This document shows positions 16,852 through 26,085 of a DNA stretch of 64,000 nucleotides, piece by piece (position 1 is the stretch's first letter; every line of letters begins with the position of its first letter). The DNA is from Variovorax sp. 679. GTDB taxonomy: Bacteria > Pseudomonadota > Gammaproteobacteria > Burkholderiales > Burkholderiaceae_C. The notes below the pieces were generated by a model. The model did no database searches and was not told the DNA's origin. It saw nothing but the letters and a program-made list of their open reading frames with translations. The position numbers were made by a program, and so were the translations under genes. The stretch covers positions 372,001-436,000 of the forward strand of contig NZ_RXFS01000006.1 in assembly GCF_003952185.1 (NCBI RefSeq), in the 5' to 3' direction.

Positions 16852-17862
16852 ATGACAGTGACACTGCGCGACGTGGCCCGTGCCGCCGACGTTTCCATCG
16901 CAACGGCCTCCCGCGCGCTGGCCGGCTCCAGCCTGACCAACCACGCGACCCAGAAGCACGTGATCCAGGTCGCGGCCGCCCTCGGCTACCGCACCAACAC
17001 CTTCGCCCGCGCGCTCAAGACCAAGCGCTCCCGGCTCATCGGCCTCACCGTGCACAACCTGGAGAACGCGTCGTTCCAGGTGCTCGCCTCGGTGGTGCAG
17101 ACGCGCATGCAGGCGCTCGGCTACCAGGTCATCCTGAGCATCAGCGCCGACGACCCCGAGCAGGAGCGCAACATCTTCAAGACCCTCGTCGACCACAGCG
17201 TCGACGGCCTGATCGCCGTGCCCAACGGTGCCAACGGCGCCCAGCTGCTGGCCATGGAGCACGCCGACATCCCCGTGATCTGCGCGGTGCGCCGCGTCGA
17301 GGGCGCGACGCTCGAATCGGTGCTCGCGGGCGACCTCGACGGCGCCTACGCCGGCACGAAGCACCTGCTGGACCTCGGTCACCGGCGCATCGGCCTGATC
17401 GTGGGCATGAGCGACACCACCTCCGGCAAGGAGCGTCTCGCGGGCTACAAGCGGGCCTTGCAGGAAGCGGGCCTGCCCATCGATCCGACGCTGATCCAGG
17501 CCGGCCGCTATGCGCCCGAGACCGGCGTGGTGGCCGCCAACGCGCTGCTGTCGATGCCCGGCCCGCCTTCGGCCCTGTTCGTGGCGAACCACGAGTCCTC
17601 GCTCGGCGTGCTGCGCGTGGTGTCGGAGCGGGGCCTGTCGATTCCCGACGACCTGTCGCTGCTGTTCTACGAAGACTCGCCGTGGTTCGAGTGGCAGCGC
17701 CCCGCCATCAGCGTGGTGGACAGCGGCGCCGCCGAAATGGCCAACCTCGCGGTCGACCGGCTGGTGCAGCGCCTCTCGGGCGTGGCCAACAGCGGGCGCG
17801 AATACCGCGTCGGCTCGCGGCTGATACAGCGCGCCTCCTGCCGCGCAGTCGAAGCGCACTGA
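16852..17862 (+). CDS. LacI/GalR-family transcriptional regulator
   Basis: A 336-residue regulator with the N-terminal LacI helix-turn-helix (VTLRDVARAADVSIATASRALAG) and hinge, then a periplasmic-binding-like effector domain. It is divergent from the DapA-like operon and is the first gene of the right-hand operon, so it is placed to control both arms through the two nearby palindromes. The effector is probably the imported substrate or an early intermediate. GAGG at 16840-16843 is the likely ribosome site. Confidence 0.9.
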   Translation: MTVTLRDVARAADVSIATASRALAGSSLTNHATQKHVIQVAAALGYRTNTFARALKTKRSRLIGLTVHNLENASFQVLASVVQTRMQALGYQVILSISADDPEQERNIFKTLVDHSVDGLIAVPNGANGAQLLAMEHADIPVICAVRRVEGATLESVLAGDLDGAYAGTKHLLDLGHRRIGLIVGMSDTTSGKERLAGYKRALQEAGLPIDPTLIQAGRYAPETGVVAANALLSMPGPPSALFVANHESSLGVLRVVSERGLSIPDDLSLLFYEDSPWFEWQRPAISVVDSGAAEMANLAVDRLVQRLSGVANSGREYRVGSRLIQRASCRAVEAH

Positions 17863-17879
17863 AACAACTTCTCCCCGAC

Positions 17880-18284
17880 ATGCCCTATCTCGAAATCCTG
17901 GCGCCCAGCGCCCCCGAAACCCGCAAGCGCACCGCCAGCCGCGCGCTGACCGACGGCGTCGTTGCGTCATTCGGCGTCGAGCCCTCGACCGTGACCCTGT
18001 ACTTCATGCCCGTCGCGCCCCACGACTACGCCCACGAGGGCCAACTGGGCCACGACGGCGGCGGAGAGGGCACGCGTGTGTTCGTCAAGGTGCACGCCTA
18101 TCGCCGCACGCCGGCCCAGCGCCGCGCCTTGGCCGCCGCCATCACGCCCGCGCTGGCGACCTGCTTCGCCACCGGCAGCCACAACGTGGCCGTCTATTTC
18201 CTCGACCGCGAACAGGACGAAGTCGCGCACGACGGCCATCTGGCCAGCGACGAAGCCGAGCAGCAACCCGATCACACCGCCTGA
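17880..18284 (+). CDS. Tandem 4-oxalocrotonate tautomerase-family protein
   Basis: A 134-residue protein starting MPYLEILAP, which would leave the catalytic N-terminal Pro after Met removal. Two beta-alpha-beta halves are visible (residues 1-45, and 63-120 from GTRVFVKVHAYRRTPAQRRAL to VAVYFLDREQDEVAHDG), as in the fused members of the superfamily. Only the first half has an amino-terminal proline. The expected chemistry is keto-enol tautomerisation, hydration or decarboxylation of unsaturated acids. It sits 17 bases after lacI and 5 bases before the acyl-CoA dehydrogenase. Confidence 0.72.
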   Translation: MPYLEILAPSAPETRKRTASRALTDGVVASFGVEPSTVTLYFMPVAPHDYAHEGQLGHDGGGEGTRVFVKVHAYRRTPAQRRALAAAITPALATCFATGSHNVAVYFLDREQDEVAHDGHLASDEAEQQPDHTA

Positions 18285-18289
18285 AGACC

Positions 18290-19432
18290 ATGACCCATTT
18301 CCTCACCGAAGACCAGATCTCGCTGCGCGACACCGCGCGCCGTTTCGCCGAGGGCGAAGTGCTGCCGCGCGCCGCAGCCATCGACCGCGAAGACAAGTTC
18401 GACCGCGTGCTGTACCGCGGCATGGCCGAGCTCGGCCTGTTCGGCGTGAGCCTGCCCGAGGTGGCTGGCGGCTCGGGCTTCGATACCGTCAGCACCTGCC
18501 TCGTGATGGAAGAGCTGGCGCGCTGTTCGGGCGCCATCGGCAACGCCTTCGCCATTCCCGTCGAAGCGGCGCTCTTCCTGCACCACCACGGCAACGAGAG
18601 CCAGAAGGCGCTGATCCCCGGCATCCTCGACGGCTCCATCGTCATGGCCACCGCCATGTCCGAGCCCGACTACGGCTCCGATGTGGCCAGCATCACCACC
18701 ACCGCGCGCGCCGTGGACGACGGCTGGGTGCTCAACGGCACCAAGGCCTGGGTCACGCTCGGCGGCGTGGCCGACCGCATCATGGTGTTCGCGCGCACCG
18801 GCAAGGGCCCGGGCCACAAGTCGATCAGCTGCTTCATGGTCGACGCGCACCAGCCCGGCGTGAGCCGCGGCAAGAACGAGGAACTGCTCGGCATGCACGG
18901 CCTGGAGGACTGCCAGATCGTGCTGCAGGACGTGCACGTGCCCCGTACAGCGCTGATCGGCGCGGAGAACGAGGCCTTCAAGACAGCCATGGGCAACTTC
19001 AACTTCAGCCGGCTGCTGATGTCGTCCATGGCGCTGGGCATGGCGCAGGCCGCAATGGAAGACGCAGTGGCCTACGCCACCACGCGCAAGCAGTTCGGCG
19101 AGCCGATCATGAACTTCCAGGCCATCCAGTTCATGGTGGCCGACATGGCCACCGACATCGCCGCGGCGCGCCTCTTGATCCATCACGGCGCGCGGCTGCA
19201 GGACGCCGGCCACTCGATCGCCAAGGAAGGCGCGCAGGCCAAGCTCTTCACCACCGACATGGCCATGCGCCACGTGTCGAACGCGCTGCAGATCCACGGC
19301 GGCAACGGCTACTCGCGCGACTACCGCATCGAGCGCATCTTCCGCGACGTGCGCCTCGCGCAGATCTACGAAGGCACCAACCAGATCCAGCGCCTGATCA
19401 TCTCGCGCCAGGTCGCGAAAGAACTCGCCTGA
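18290..19432 (+). CDS. Acyl-CoA dehydrogenase
   Basis: A 380-residue FAD flavoenzyme of full family length. It shows the N-terminal helical domain, the beta-domain signatures TAMSEPDYGSDV and GTKAWVTLGG, and the C-terminal HGGNGYSRDYRIERIFRDVR and IYEGTNQIQRLIISR blocks. It oxidises an acyl-CoA to the 2,3-enoyl-CoA, passing electrons to ETF. With the following CoA-transferase and MaoC hydratase it forms a beta-oxidation-like module: activate, desaturate, hydrate. The chain type is not readable; short or branched is likely. Confidence 0.9.
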   Translation: MTHFLTEDQISLRDTARRFAEGEVLPRAAAIDREDKFDRVLYRGMAELGLFGVSLPEVAGGSGFDTVSTCLVMEELARCSGAIGNAFAIPVEAALFLHHHGNESQKALIPGILDGSIVMATAMSEPDYGSDVASITTTARAVDDGWVLNGTKAWVTLGGVADRIMVFARTGKGPGHKSISCFMVDAHQPGVSRGKNEELLGMHGLEDCQIVLQDVHVPRTALIGAENEAFKTAMGNFNFSRLLMSSMALGMAQAAMEDAVAYATTRKQFGEPIMNFQAIQFMVADMATDIAAARLLIHHGARLQDAGHSIAKEGAQAKLFTTDMAMRHVSNALQIHGGNGYSRDYRIERIFRDVRLAQIYEGTNQIQRLIISRQVAKELA

Positions 19433-19445
19433 GGAGCGCGCGGCC

Positions 19446-21047
19446 ATGATCGACTGCATCACCCCTGACGCCGCTGCCGCGCTGCTGCGCGATGGCGACA
19501 TGGTGCTGGCCGGCGGCAACGGCGGCTCGGGCGTGCCCGAGGCCGTGTTCGAGGCCATCGAGCGGCGCTTCACCGCAGGCAACGGACCGCACGACCTCAC
19601 GCTGTTCCACGTCACCGGCGTGGGCGCGCTCACCGAAAAGGGCATGTGCCACTTCGCGCACCCGGGCCTGGTGCGCCGCGTGATCGGCGGCAACTTCGGC
19701 ATGCAGCTGCCCTTCATGAAGATGATCCTCGCGCAGGATGTGGAGGCCTACAACTTCCCGCAGGGCGTGATGACGCACCTGTGCCGCGCGATGGCGGGCC
19801 GCCAGCCCGGCGTGCTCACGCACGTGGGCCTGGAGACCTACATGGACCCGCGGCAGGACGGCGGCCGCATGAACGCGCGCACCACCGAGGAGCTGGTCGA
19901 GCTTGTGCACGTGGCCGGGCGCGACTGGCTCTTCTACCGCGCGCCCGGCGTGCCGAAGGTGGCGCTCATCCGCGGCACTTCCGCCGACGAAGACGGCTAC
20001 GTGAGCATGGAGCACGAAGCCACCGCGCGCGAAGACCTCTCGATGGCGCAGGCGGTGCACAACGCCGGCGGCATCGTCATCTGCCAGGTCAAGCGCATCG
20101 TCAAGCGCGGCACGCTGCACCCGCACATGGTGAAGATCCCGGGCTTCCTGATCGATCACTTCGTGGTCGAGCCCGAGCAGATGCAGACCTACACCACGCG
20201 CTACGACCCCGCGCGCTGCGGCGAGACCAGGGTGCCCGCCTCGAGCATCGCGCCCGATCCGCTCGACGTGCGCCGCGTGGTGGCCAGGCGCGCGGCCTTC
20301 GAGCTGCGTCCGCGCGACGTGGTGAACCTCGGCGTGGGCATCTCCGCGATGATTCCCAACGTGGCCTCGGAAGAGGGCATTGCCGATCTCATCACGCTCA
20401 CGGTCGAGTCGGGCGTGGTCGGCGGCGTGCCCGGCCATGCGCGCGAGTTCGGCACGGCGGTCAACCCGCGCGTGATCCTCGACCAGTCGTACCAGTTCGA
20501 CTTCTATGACGGCGGCGGCCTGAGCTGTGCGTTCCTGTCGTTCGCGCAGGTGGACCCGCAGGGCAACGTCAACGTCACACGCTTCGGCAAGCGCTACGAC
20601 GGCGCGGGCGGCTTCATCAACATCACGCAGAACACGCGGCGACTCGTGTTCAGCGGCTCGCTCACTGGTGGCGAGTTCGACATCGGCGTGGCCGACGGTG
20701 AACTGAAGATCCGTCGCGACGGCGCGTTCATGAAGTTCGTGCCGGCCGTCGACCAGATCAGCTTCTCGGGACGGCTCGCCCGCGAGCGCGGCCAGCAGGT
20801 GAGCTTCGTCACCGACCGCGCGGTGTTCGAGCTCGAGGCCGATGGCCTCGTGCTCACCGAGATCGCACCGGGCGTGCGACTGAAGGAAGACGTGCTCGAC
20901 AGGATCGGTTTCGCGGTGCGCATCAGCGAGCAGCTGCGCACCATGGACGCGCGCATCTTTCGCCCCGGCCCCATGGGCGTGCACGATGAATTCATCGCGA
21001 AGGCGCCACGCCATGCAGCAGGTGCGGCGCAAGGAGAAGAAGCATGA
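19446..21047 (+). CDS. Family I CoA-transferase, fused alpha and beta subunits
   Basis: A 533-residue fusion of the alpha half (about residues 1-260, with the glycine-rich GGNGGSGVPEAV) and beta half (from about 280, NLGVGISAMIPNVASEEGI) of family I CoA-transferases such as propionate or 3-ketoacid CoA-transferase. The catalytic Glu is expected in TVESGVVGG. It would move CoA from a donor such as acetyl-CoA to a pathway acid. Its stop overlaps the MaoC start (ATGA at 21044-21047), showing tight coupling. Confidence 0.88.
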   Translation: MIDCITPDAAAALLRDGDMVLAGGNGGSGVPEAVFEAIERRFTAGNGPHDLTLFHVTGVGALTEKGMCHFAHPGLVRRVIGGNFGMQLPFMKMILAQDVEAYNFPQGVMTHLCRAMAGRQPGVLTHVGLETYMDPRQDGGRMNARTTEELVELVHVAGRDWLFYRAPGVPKVALIRGTSADEDGYVSMEHEATAREDLSMAQAVHNAGGIVICQVKRIVKRGTLHPHMVKIPGFLIDHFVVEPEQMQTYTTRYDPARCGETRVPASSIAPDPLDVRRVVARRAAFELRPRDVVNLGVGISAMIPNVASEEGIADLITLTVESGVVGGVPGHAREFGTAVNPRVILDQSYQFDFYDGGGLSCAFLSFAQVDPQGNVNVTRFGKRYDGAGGFINITQNTRRLVFSGSLTGGEFDIGVADGELKIRRDGAFMKFVPAVDQISFSGRLARERGQQVSFVTDRAVFELEADGLVLTEIAPGVRLKEDVLDRIGFAVRISEQLRTMDARIFRPGPMGVHDEFIAKAPRHAAGAAQGEEA

Positions 21048-21517
21048 ACGCAGCAGCGAAGGACGTGTACTTCGAAGACGTCGAGATCGGCGCCGAACTG
21101 CGCAGCGAGAGCCATGTGGTGAGCGCCGAGGACATCGGCCGCTTCTGCGATCTCACGCACGACCATCATCCGTTGCACACCGATGCCGGCTATGCGCAAT
21201 CGCGCGGCTTTCCCGGTGTCATTGCACATGGCTTGTTCGGTCTCTCGCTGATGGAGGGACTGAAGACGGCATTGAAGATCTACGAGAACAGTTCCATCGC
21301 TTCGCTCGGATGGGATCAGGTCCGGTTCTTGCGACCCGTGATCGCAGGCGATGCGGTGCACGTGGTGTTCCGCTTCACCGACAAACGCCTTTCGGCGCGC
21401 GGCGATCGCGGCGTGGTGACGGAGAGCCTGCAGCTCCTCAACCAGCGCGCGGAGCCGGTGATCGAGGCCGTGCACGTGGCGCTGGTCGCATGTCGACCCG
21501 CAGCCGCCGCAGCCTGA
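21044..21517 (+). CDS. MaoC-family (R)-enoyl-CoA hydratase
   Basis: A 157-residue hot-dog-fold protein. The hydratase-2 motif is visible as FCDLTHDHHPLHTDAGYAQ followed by FPGVIAHG, holding the Asp/His catalytic pair. It would add water to the enoyl-CoA made by the acyl-CoA dehydrogenase two genes upstream. It is co-translated with the CoA-transferase. Some MaoC proteins act on branched (mesaconyl-, methylmalyl-type) CoA esters, which would suit this gene set. Confidence 0.85.
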   Translation: MNAAAKDVYFEDVEIGAELRSESHVVSAEDIGRFCDLTHDHHPLHTDAGYAQSRGFPGVIAHGLFGLSLMEGLKTALKIYENSSIASLGWDQVRFLRPVIAGDAVHVVFRFTDKRLSARGDRGVVTESLQLLNQRAEPVIEAVHVALVACRPAAAAA

Positions 21518-21587
21518 TGCCGAGAGTCCCCGAGTCCTTCCGTTCCTTCCTCGTTCTCACTCTTCCTGTCTTCAACGAAAGCATCTC

Positions 21588-22430
21588 ATGCGCATGAACA
21601 AACTGTCCCTGGGTTTCTTCGTCGGCCTCGTGCTGAGCGGCTCTGTCATGGCCCAGACCTGCACGCCGAAGGTTTCCGCCGACCACCTGACCGCGCCCGG
21701 CAAGCTCCAGATGTCCACCAATCCGACGCTCCCGCCGCAGCAGTTCGTCGACAGCAAGGGTGAGCTGCAGGGCCTCAACATCGAACTCGGCCGCGCCATC
21801 GCGAAGCAGCTGTGCCTCGAACCCGTCTTCATCCGCATGGACATGCCGCCGATGGTGCCCGCGCTGCAGGCCGGCCGCTTCGACATGATCAACACCGGCC
21901 TCTTCTGGACCGAGGAGCGCTCCAAGCTCATGTTCCAGGTGCCGTACGGCCAGCAGTCGATGAGCATCTACACGGTGCCCAGCAGCAAGCTGGCGGTGAG
22001 CAAGTTCGAAGACCTCTCGGGCCACGTCGTGGGCATCGAGACCGGCACCTACGCAGAGCGCAAGTCGCGCGAATCGAATGCGGCCATGGTCGCCAAGGGC
22101 ATGGCGCCGATCGACTTCCGCACCTTCGCGACGGCCTCCGAGACCACGGCCGCGCTGCGCGCCGGCCAGCTCGAAGCCGGCATCAACATCGACGAGACGG
22201 CCATCGCCTTCGAGGAGCGCGGCATCGTCAAGATCCGCGCGGCCGGCCTCTACGGCACCGACATCACGATGTCGCTGCGCGACCGGGCGGTCGCCGATGC
22301 CGTCGCGCAGGCGCTGACCGAGCTGAAGGCCGACGGCACTTACGACAAGCTGTTCGACAAGTTCCGCATGACGCGCCTGAAGGACACCACGAAGTTCGCG
22401 ATCCGCGGCCCCGGCCCGTCGCCGAAGTAA
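21588..22430 (+). CDS. ABC transporter substrate-binding protein, family 3
   Basis: A 280-residue periplasmic protein with a Sec signal peptide (residues 1-22, LVLSGSVMAQ) and the two-lobed family 3 pattern (QGLNIELGRAIAKQLCLEP, ALQAGRFDMINTGLFWTEER, GHVVGIETGTY). It captures a polar amino acid-like ligand for the permease 28 bases downstream. A 70-base gap separates it from maoC, so a minor internal promoter is possible. A cyclic amide, ureide or amino acid fits the adjacent hydantoinase. Confidence 0.88.
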   Translation: MRMNKLSLGFFVGLVLSGSVMAQTCTPKVSADHLTAPGKLQMSTNPTLPPQQFVDSKGELQGLNIELGRAIAKQLCLEPVFIRMDMPPMVPALQAGRFDMINTGLFWTEERSKLMFQVPYGQQSMSIYTVPSSKLAVSKFEDLSGHVVGIETGTYAERKSRESNAAMVAKGMAPIDFRTFATASETTAALRAGQLEAGINIDETAIAFEERGIVKIRAAGLYGTDITMSLRDRAVADAVAQALTELKADGTYDKLFDKFRMTRLKDTTKFAIRGPGPSPK

Positions 22431-22458
22431 GAGAGTCGAGCAAGAAGAGAGTCCGGCC

Positions 22459-23139
22459 GTGTTCAACTTCGATGCCTTCCTGTCCTATTTCGCCAATCCG
22501 TTCCTGCTCGGGGGCGTGGGCATCACGATCGGACTGACCATCGCGACCATCGTGATCGGCCTCGCCCTGGCGCTGCCGCTGGCGCTGGGCAGCATGTCGG
22601 CGCACCGGTTCCTCTCGGCACCGGCGCGCTTCTACATCTGGGTGTTCCGGGGCACGCCGCTGCTGGTGCAGATCGTCATCATCTACACCGGGCTGCCCCA
22701 ACTGGGTGTGCGCTTCGACGTGCTGACCTCCGCGGTGCTGGCGCTGAGCCTGAACGAGGCGGCGTACCTGTCGGAGACCATCCGCGGCGGCTTCTCTTCC
22801 ATCGCGAAGGGGCAGGTCGAGGCGGCCAAGGCCCTGAGCCTCTCGCGTTTCGCGACGCTGCGGCTGGTGACGCTGCCTCAGGTGCTGCGCGTGATCATTC
22901 CGCCGTTGGGCAACTCGGTGAACGGGCTGCTGAAGGCGACCTCGCTGGCCTCGGTGATCTCGATGGAGGAACTGATGCGCCGCGCGCAGGTGCTCATGCA
23001 GGAGAAGTTCGAGGTGCTCGAGCTCTATTGCGTGGCGGCTTGCTTCTACCTGGTGCTGACCACGCTGTGGGACCGCGTGCAGGTGCGGCTCGAACGCCAC
23101 TATGGCAGGGGCTACGCGGCGGCGCGTGGCACTGCCTGA
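22459..23139 (+). CDS. Polar amino acid-type ABC transporter permease
   Basis: A 226-residue inner-membrane protein with about five hydrophobic segments and the HisM/GlnP-type EAA loop (ETIRGGFSSIAKGQVEAAKALSLSRF) that contacts the ATPase. The region FRGTPLLVQIVIIYTGLPQ is typical of the family. Only one permease is encoded, so it probably homodimerises. Its ATPase is the minus-strand gene at 14031-14813. Confidence 0.9.
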   Translation: MFNFDAFLSYFANPFLLGGVGITIGLTIATIVIGLALALPLALGSMSAHRFLSAPARFYIWVFRGTPLLVQIVIIYTGLPQLGVRFDVLTSAVLALSLNEAAYLSETIRGGFSSIAKGQVEAAKALSLSRFATLRLVTLPQVLRVIIPPLGNSVNGLLKATSLASVISMEELMRRAQVLMQEKFEVLELYCVAACFYLVLTTLWDRVQVRLERHYGRGYAAARGTA

Positions 23140-23157
23140 AACGGATTCACTGGAACC

Positions 23158-24585
23158 ATGTCCACTTCAAACCCCGACTTCGATCTGGTGGTGCGCAACG
23201 CGCGCGTCGTCACCGCATCCGACACCTTCGATTGCGACATCGGTATCCGCGAGGGGCGCATCGTGCAGCTCGGCGCGACGCTCGGTGCGGCCGCGCGCGA
23301 GATCGACGCGGCGGGGCGCACCGTCACGCCCGGCGGCGTGGACGGCCACTGCCATCTCGACCAGCCGATGCCGCCGCCCACGCGCAACGCCGACGATTTC
23401 GACACCGGCACGCGCTCCGCGGCCTGCGGCGGCACGACCACCGTGATTCCGTTCGCGGCGCAGCAGAAGGGCCAGTCGCTGCGCGCGGCCGTCGAGGACT
23501 ACCGCGCCCGGGCGGCAGGCAAGGCTCATGTGGACTATGCCTTCCACCTGATCGTGAGCGACCCCACGCCCACGGTGCTGAAGGAAGAGCTGCCGGCCCT
23601 GATCGCAGAAGGCTTCACATCCTTCAAGATCTACATGACCTACGACGACATGAAGCTCGACGACGGCCAGATCCTCGACGTGCTGGCGGTGGCGCGCGAG
23701 CACGGCGCGATGGCGATGCTGCATGCCGAGAACTCCGACTGCATCGAGTGGCTGACCCGGCGCCTGGAGGCTGCCGGCCGGACCGCGCCGCGCTTCCATG
23801 CGCACGCGCGTCCGATGCTGGTGGAGCGCGAGGCGACGCATCGGGCCATCGCGTTGGCCGAACTGGTCGATGTGCCGATCCTGATCGTGCACGTGTCGGG
23901 CGGCGAGGCCGTCGAGCAGATCCGCTGGGCGCGCGCGCACGGCCTCAACGTGTTCGCCGAGACCTGTCCGCAGTATCTGTTCCTCACGGCGGAGGACCTG
24001 GGCATCGACGACAGCTACAAGGGCGCGAAGTGCGTGTGCAGTCCGCCGCCGCGCGACAAGGCCAACCAGGAAGTGATCTGGGACGGTCTCAACGACGGGC
24101 TCTTCACCGTGTTCTCGTCGGACCATGCGCCCTTCAAGTACGACGCACCCGAAGGCAAGAAGCCGGACGGCGAGGAAGTCGCGTTCCGCCACATCCCCAA
24201 CGGCATCCCGGGCATCGAGACGCGCATGCCCCTGCTGTGGTCCGAAGGCGTGCTCGCCGGCCGCATGACTGCCAACCGTTTCGTCGAACTCACGGCCACC
24301 GGCCCGGCGAAGGCCTACGGCCTGCATCCGCGCAAGGGAACTATCGCAGTGGGTGCCGACGCGGACATCGTGATCTGGGACGAGCGCGACTTCGTGCTGA
24401 AGAACGAGCAACTGCACCACGAGGTCGACTACACACCCTACGAGGGCATGCGGCTCAAGGCTTGGCCCGGCGTGACACTGTGCCGCGGTGAGGTGGTGTG
24501 GGATGGCGCCGGTTTTCATTCGCGCACAGGGCGAGGCGAACTGCTGGCTTGCGGCGTGCCGACGTTGATGCCCAGGCGTCGCTGA
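23158..24585 (+). CDS. D-hydantoinase/dihydropyrimidinase-family amidohydrolase
   Basis: A 475-residue metal-dependent cyclic amidohydrolase. The binuclear site is visible: His64 and His66 in DGHCHLD, the carboxylated Lys157 in SFKIYMTYDD, His189 in LHAEN, His in IVHVSGGE and Asp in SSDHAPFKY. It hydrolyses the ring amide of dihydropyrimidines, hydantoins or related imides. It is the last gene of the right arm, 18 bases after the permease, and supplies the best clue that the cluster degrades a cyclic amide or ureide. No carbamoylase gene accompanies it. Confidence 0.88.
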   Translation: MSTSNPDFDLVVRNARVVTASDTFDCDIGIREGRIVQLGATLGAAAREIDAAGRTVTPGGVDGHCHLDQPMPPPTRNADDFDTGTRSAACGGTTTVIPFAAQQKGQSLRAAVEDYRARAAGKAHVDYAFHLIVSDPTPTVLKEELPALIAEGFTSFKIYMTYDDMKLDDGQILDVLAVAREHGAMAMLHAENSDCIEWLTRRLEAAGRTAPRFHAHARPMLVEREATHRAIALAELVDVPILIVHVSGGEAVEQIRWARAHGLNVFAETCPQYLFLTAEDLGIDDSYKGAKCVCSPPPRDKANQEVIWDGLNDGLFTVFSSDHAPFKYDAPEGKKPDGEEVAFRHIPNGIPGIETRMPLLWSEGVLAGRMTANRFVELTATGPAKAYGLHPRKGTIAVGADADIVIWDERDFVLKNEQLHHEVDYTPYEGMRLKAWPGVTLCRGEVVWDGAGFHSRTGRGELLACGVPTLMPRRR

Positions 24586-24866
24586 GCAATTCGGCCCGGA
24601 AGACGTCCATCGCGCTCAGCGCTGTGGCAGGTTGGGTGTCGGACTGAGAGAGGCTCGCCGCGAGGCCTTGCGCGAGGCCTTGCGCGACGCCGCCGATGCT
24701 GGCGACGGCGTCCTTGATATTCGGATGCGGGCCATGTGCGCTACGCTTCCGCCTGCGCGCTTGCGCTTCGTGATGGTTCCCAAAGGGGACTCCCGGTGGT
24801 ACCTGCCAGATCTTGTGGCGCGCAATGTATCGTCGGGGCCGAAAAAAGAGCGCGAAACGAGATTGA
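24586..24866. other. 281-base intergenic region with a short tandem repeat
   Basis: No convincing gene is present. Two perfect 12-base copies of CGCGAGGCCTTG occupy 24659-24682, followed by a degraded third copy. The short open frames here have repetitive, low-complexity translations. The dusA promoter should lie in the AT-richer part near 24830-24866, but no clear boxes are seen. Confidence 0.5.
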
Positions 24867-25907
24867 ATGATGCCAAACGAGAGTCCTCAAAACCCCGCGC
24901 CTGCCTTCGACTTGCCTCGGAATGACCGTGCGACCGAGGCCATGCGGTTGTCCGTTGCCCCGATGATGGACTGGACCGACAGGCACTGTCGCTACCTCCA
25001 TCGCCTGCTGTCGCGTCACGCGCTGCTCTACACGGAGATGGTGACGACCGGCGCGCTGATGCATGGCGACGTGCCGCGTCACCTGCGATTCAACGCCGAG
25101 GAACACCCCGTCGCGCTGCAGCTCGGCGGCAGCGAGCCGGCCGACCTCGCGCACTGTGCGAAGCTCGGCGAGGAGTGGGGCTACGACGAGATCAACCTCA
25201 ACTGCGGATGCCCCAGCGAGCGCGTGCAGCGCGGCGCCTTCGGTGCCTGCCTCATGAACGAGCCGCAGCTGGTGGCCGACTGCGTGAAGGCGATGGTCGA
25301 CGTGGTGGGCATCCCGGTCACGGTCAAGCACCGCATCGGCATCGACAAGATCGAGAGCTACGAGTTCGTGCGCGACTTCGTCGGCCAGGTGAGCGAGGCC
25401 GGCTGCCGGACCTTCATCGTGCATGCGCGCAACGCCTGGCTGCAGGGCCTGAGTCCGAAGCAGAACCGCGAGATCCCGCCGCTGCGCTATGAGCTCGTGC
25501 ACCGGCTGAAGCACGAGTTTCCGGACCTGCACATCGCCATCAACGGCGGCATCAACGTCAACGCGCAAGTGCACGAGCACCTGCGCCTCCTCGACGGCGT
25601 GATGGTCGGGCGCGAGGCGTATCACAACCCCTGGTGGCTGGCCGAGTGGGACGCCGAGTTTTACGGCGCCGAAGCGCAGTCGCTGACGCGTGAAGAAGTC
25701 GAGTCGCTGATGTGCGACTACATGGCCCGCGAGGCGGCCGAGCACGGCACGCACTGGTGGCCGATCGCGCGGCACATGCTGGGCCTGCGCAACGGCCTGC
25801 CGGGCGCACGCCGCTGGCGGCAGGTCTGGAGCGACCACCGGCTCAAGACCCGGCCCGCTCACGAGGTCATGGCGCTGGCGCGCGAGCCGGTCGCCCAGGC
25901 CGCCTGA
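24867..25907 (+). CDS. dusA: tRNA-dihydrouridine synthase A
   Basis: A 346-residue FMN TIM-barrel enzyme reducing uridine to dihydrouridine at positions 20/20a of tRNA. It carries SVAPMMDWTDRHCRYLHR near residue 30, the catalytic-Cys segment NLNCGCPSERVQRGAFGACLM and the DusA-specific HARNAWLQGLSPKQNREIPPLRY. The N-terminal tail of about 25 residues before the barrel is normal for DusA; a start at the second ATG (24870) is equally possible. It is a monocistronic housekeeping gene. Confidence 0.93.
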   Translation: MMPNESPQNPAPAFDLPRNDRATEAMRLSVAPMMDWTDRHCRYLHRLLSRHALLYTEMVTTGALMHGDVPRHLRFNAEEHPVALQLGGSEPADLAHCAKLGEEWGYDEINLNCGCPSERVQRGAFGACLMNEPQLVADCVKAMVDVVGIPVTVKHRIGIDKIESYEFVRDFVGQVSEAGCRTFIVHARNAWLQGLSPKQNREIPPLRYELVHRLKHEFPDLHIAINGGINVNAQVHEHLRLLDGVMVGREAYHNPWWLAEWDAEFYGAEAQSLTREEVESLMCDYMAREAAEHGTHWWPIARHMLGLRNGLPGARRWRQVWSDHRLKTRPAHEVMALAREPVAQAA

Positions 25908-26085
25908 AGCTTTCCCGCTTCCCCGCCATTTCTCGCTCCTTTTTGCAGGTCGACGCCGGCCGGATGGGGTTCGCCGTCATTTGACTGAAACATTGTTCCG
26001 AAATCGCTACTTCGCGATTAGTGGCGCGTCAACCGTTTTTTGCTGAAGAATGAGGAGCATCAGGGACATAAAAAGGTTTGGATAA

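Noticed and set aside
24632..24925. 97-codon frame before dusA
   Set aside because: It overlaps dusA, has a repeat-derived EALREALRDA segment and no ribosome site.
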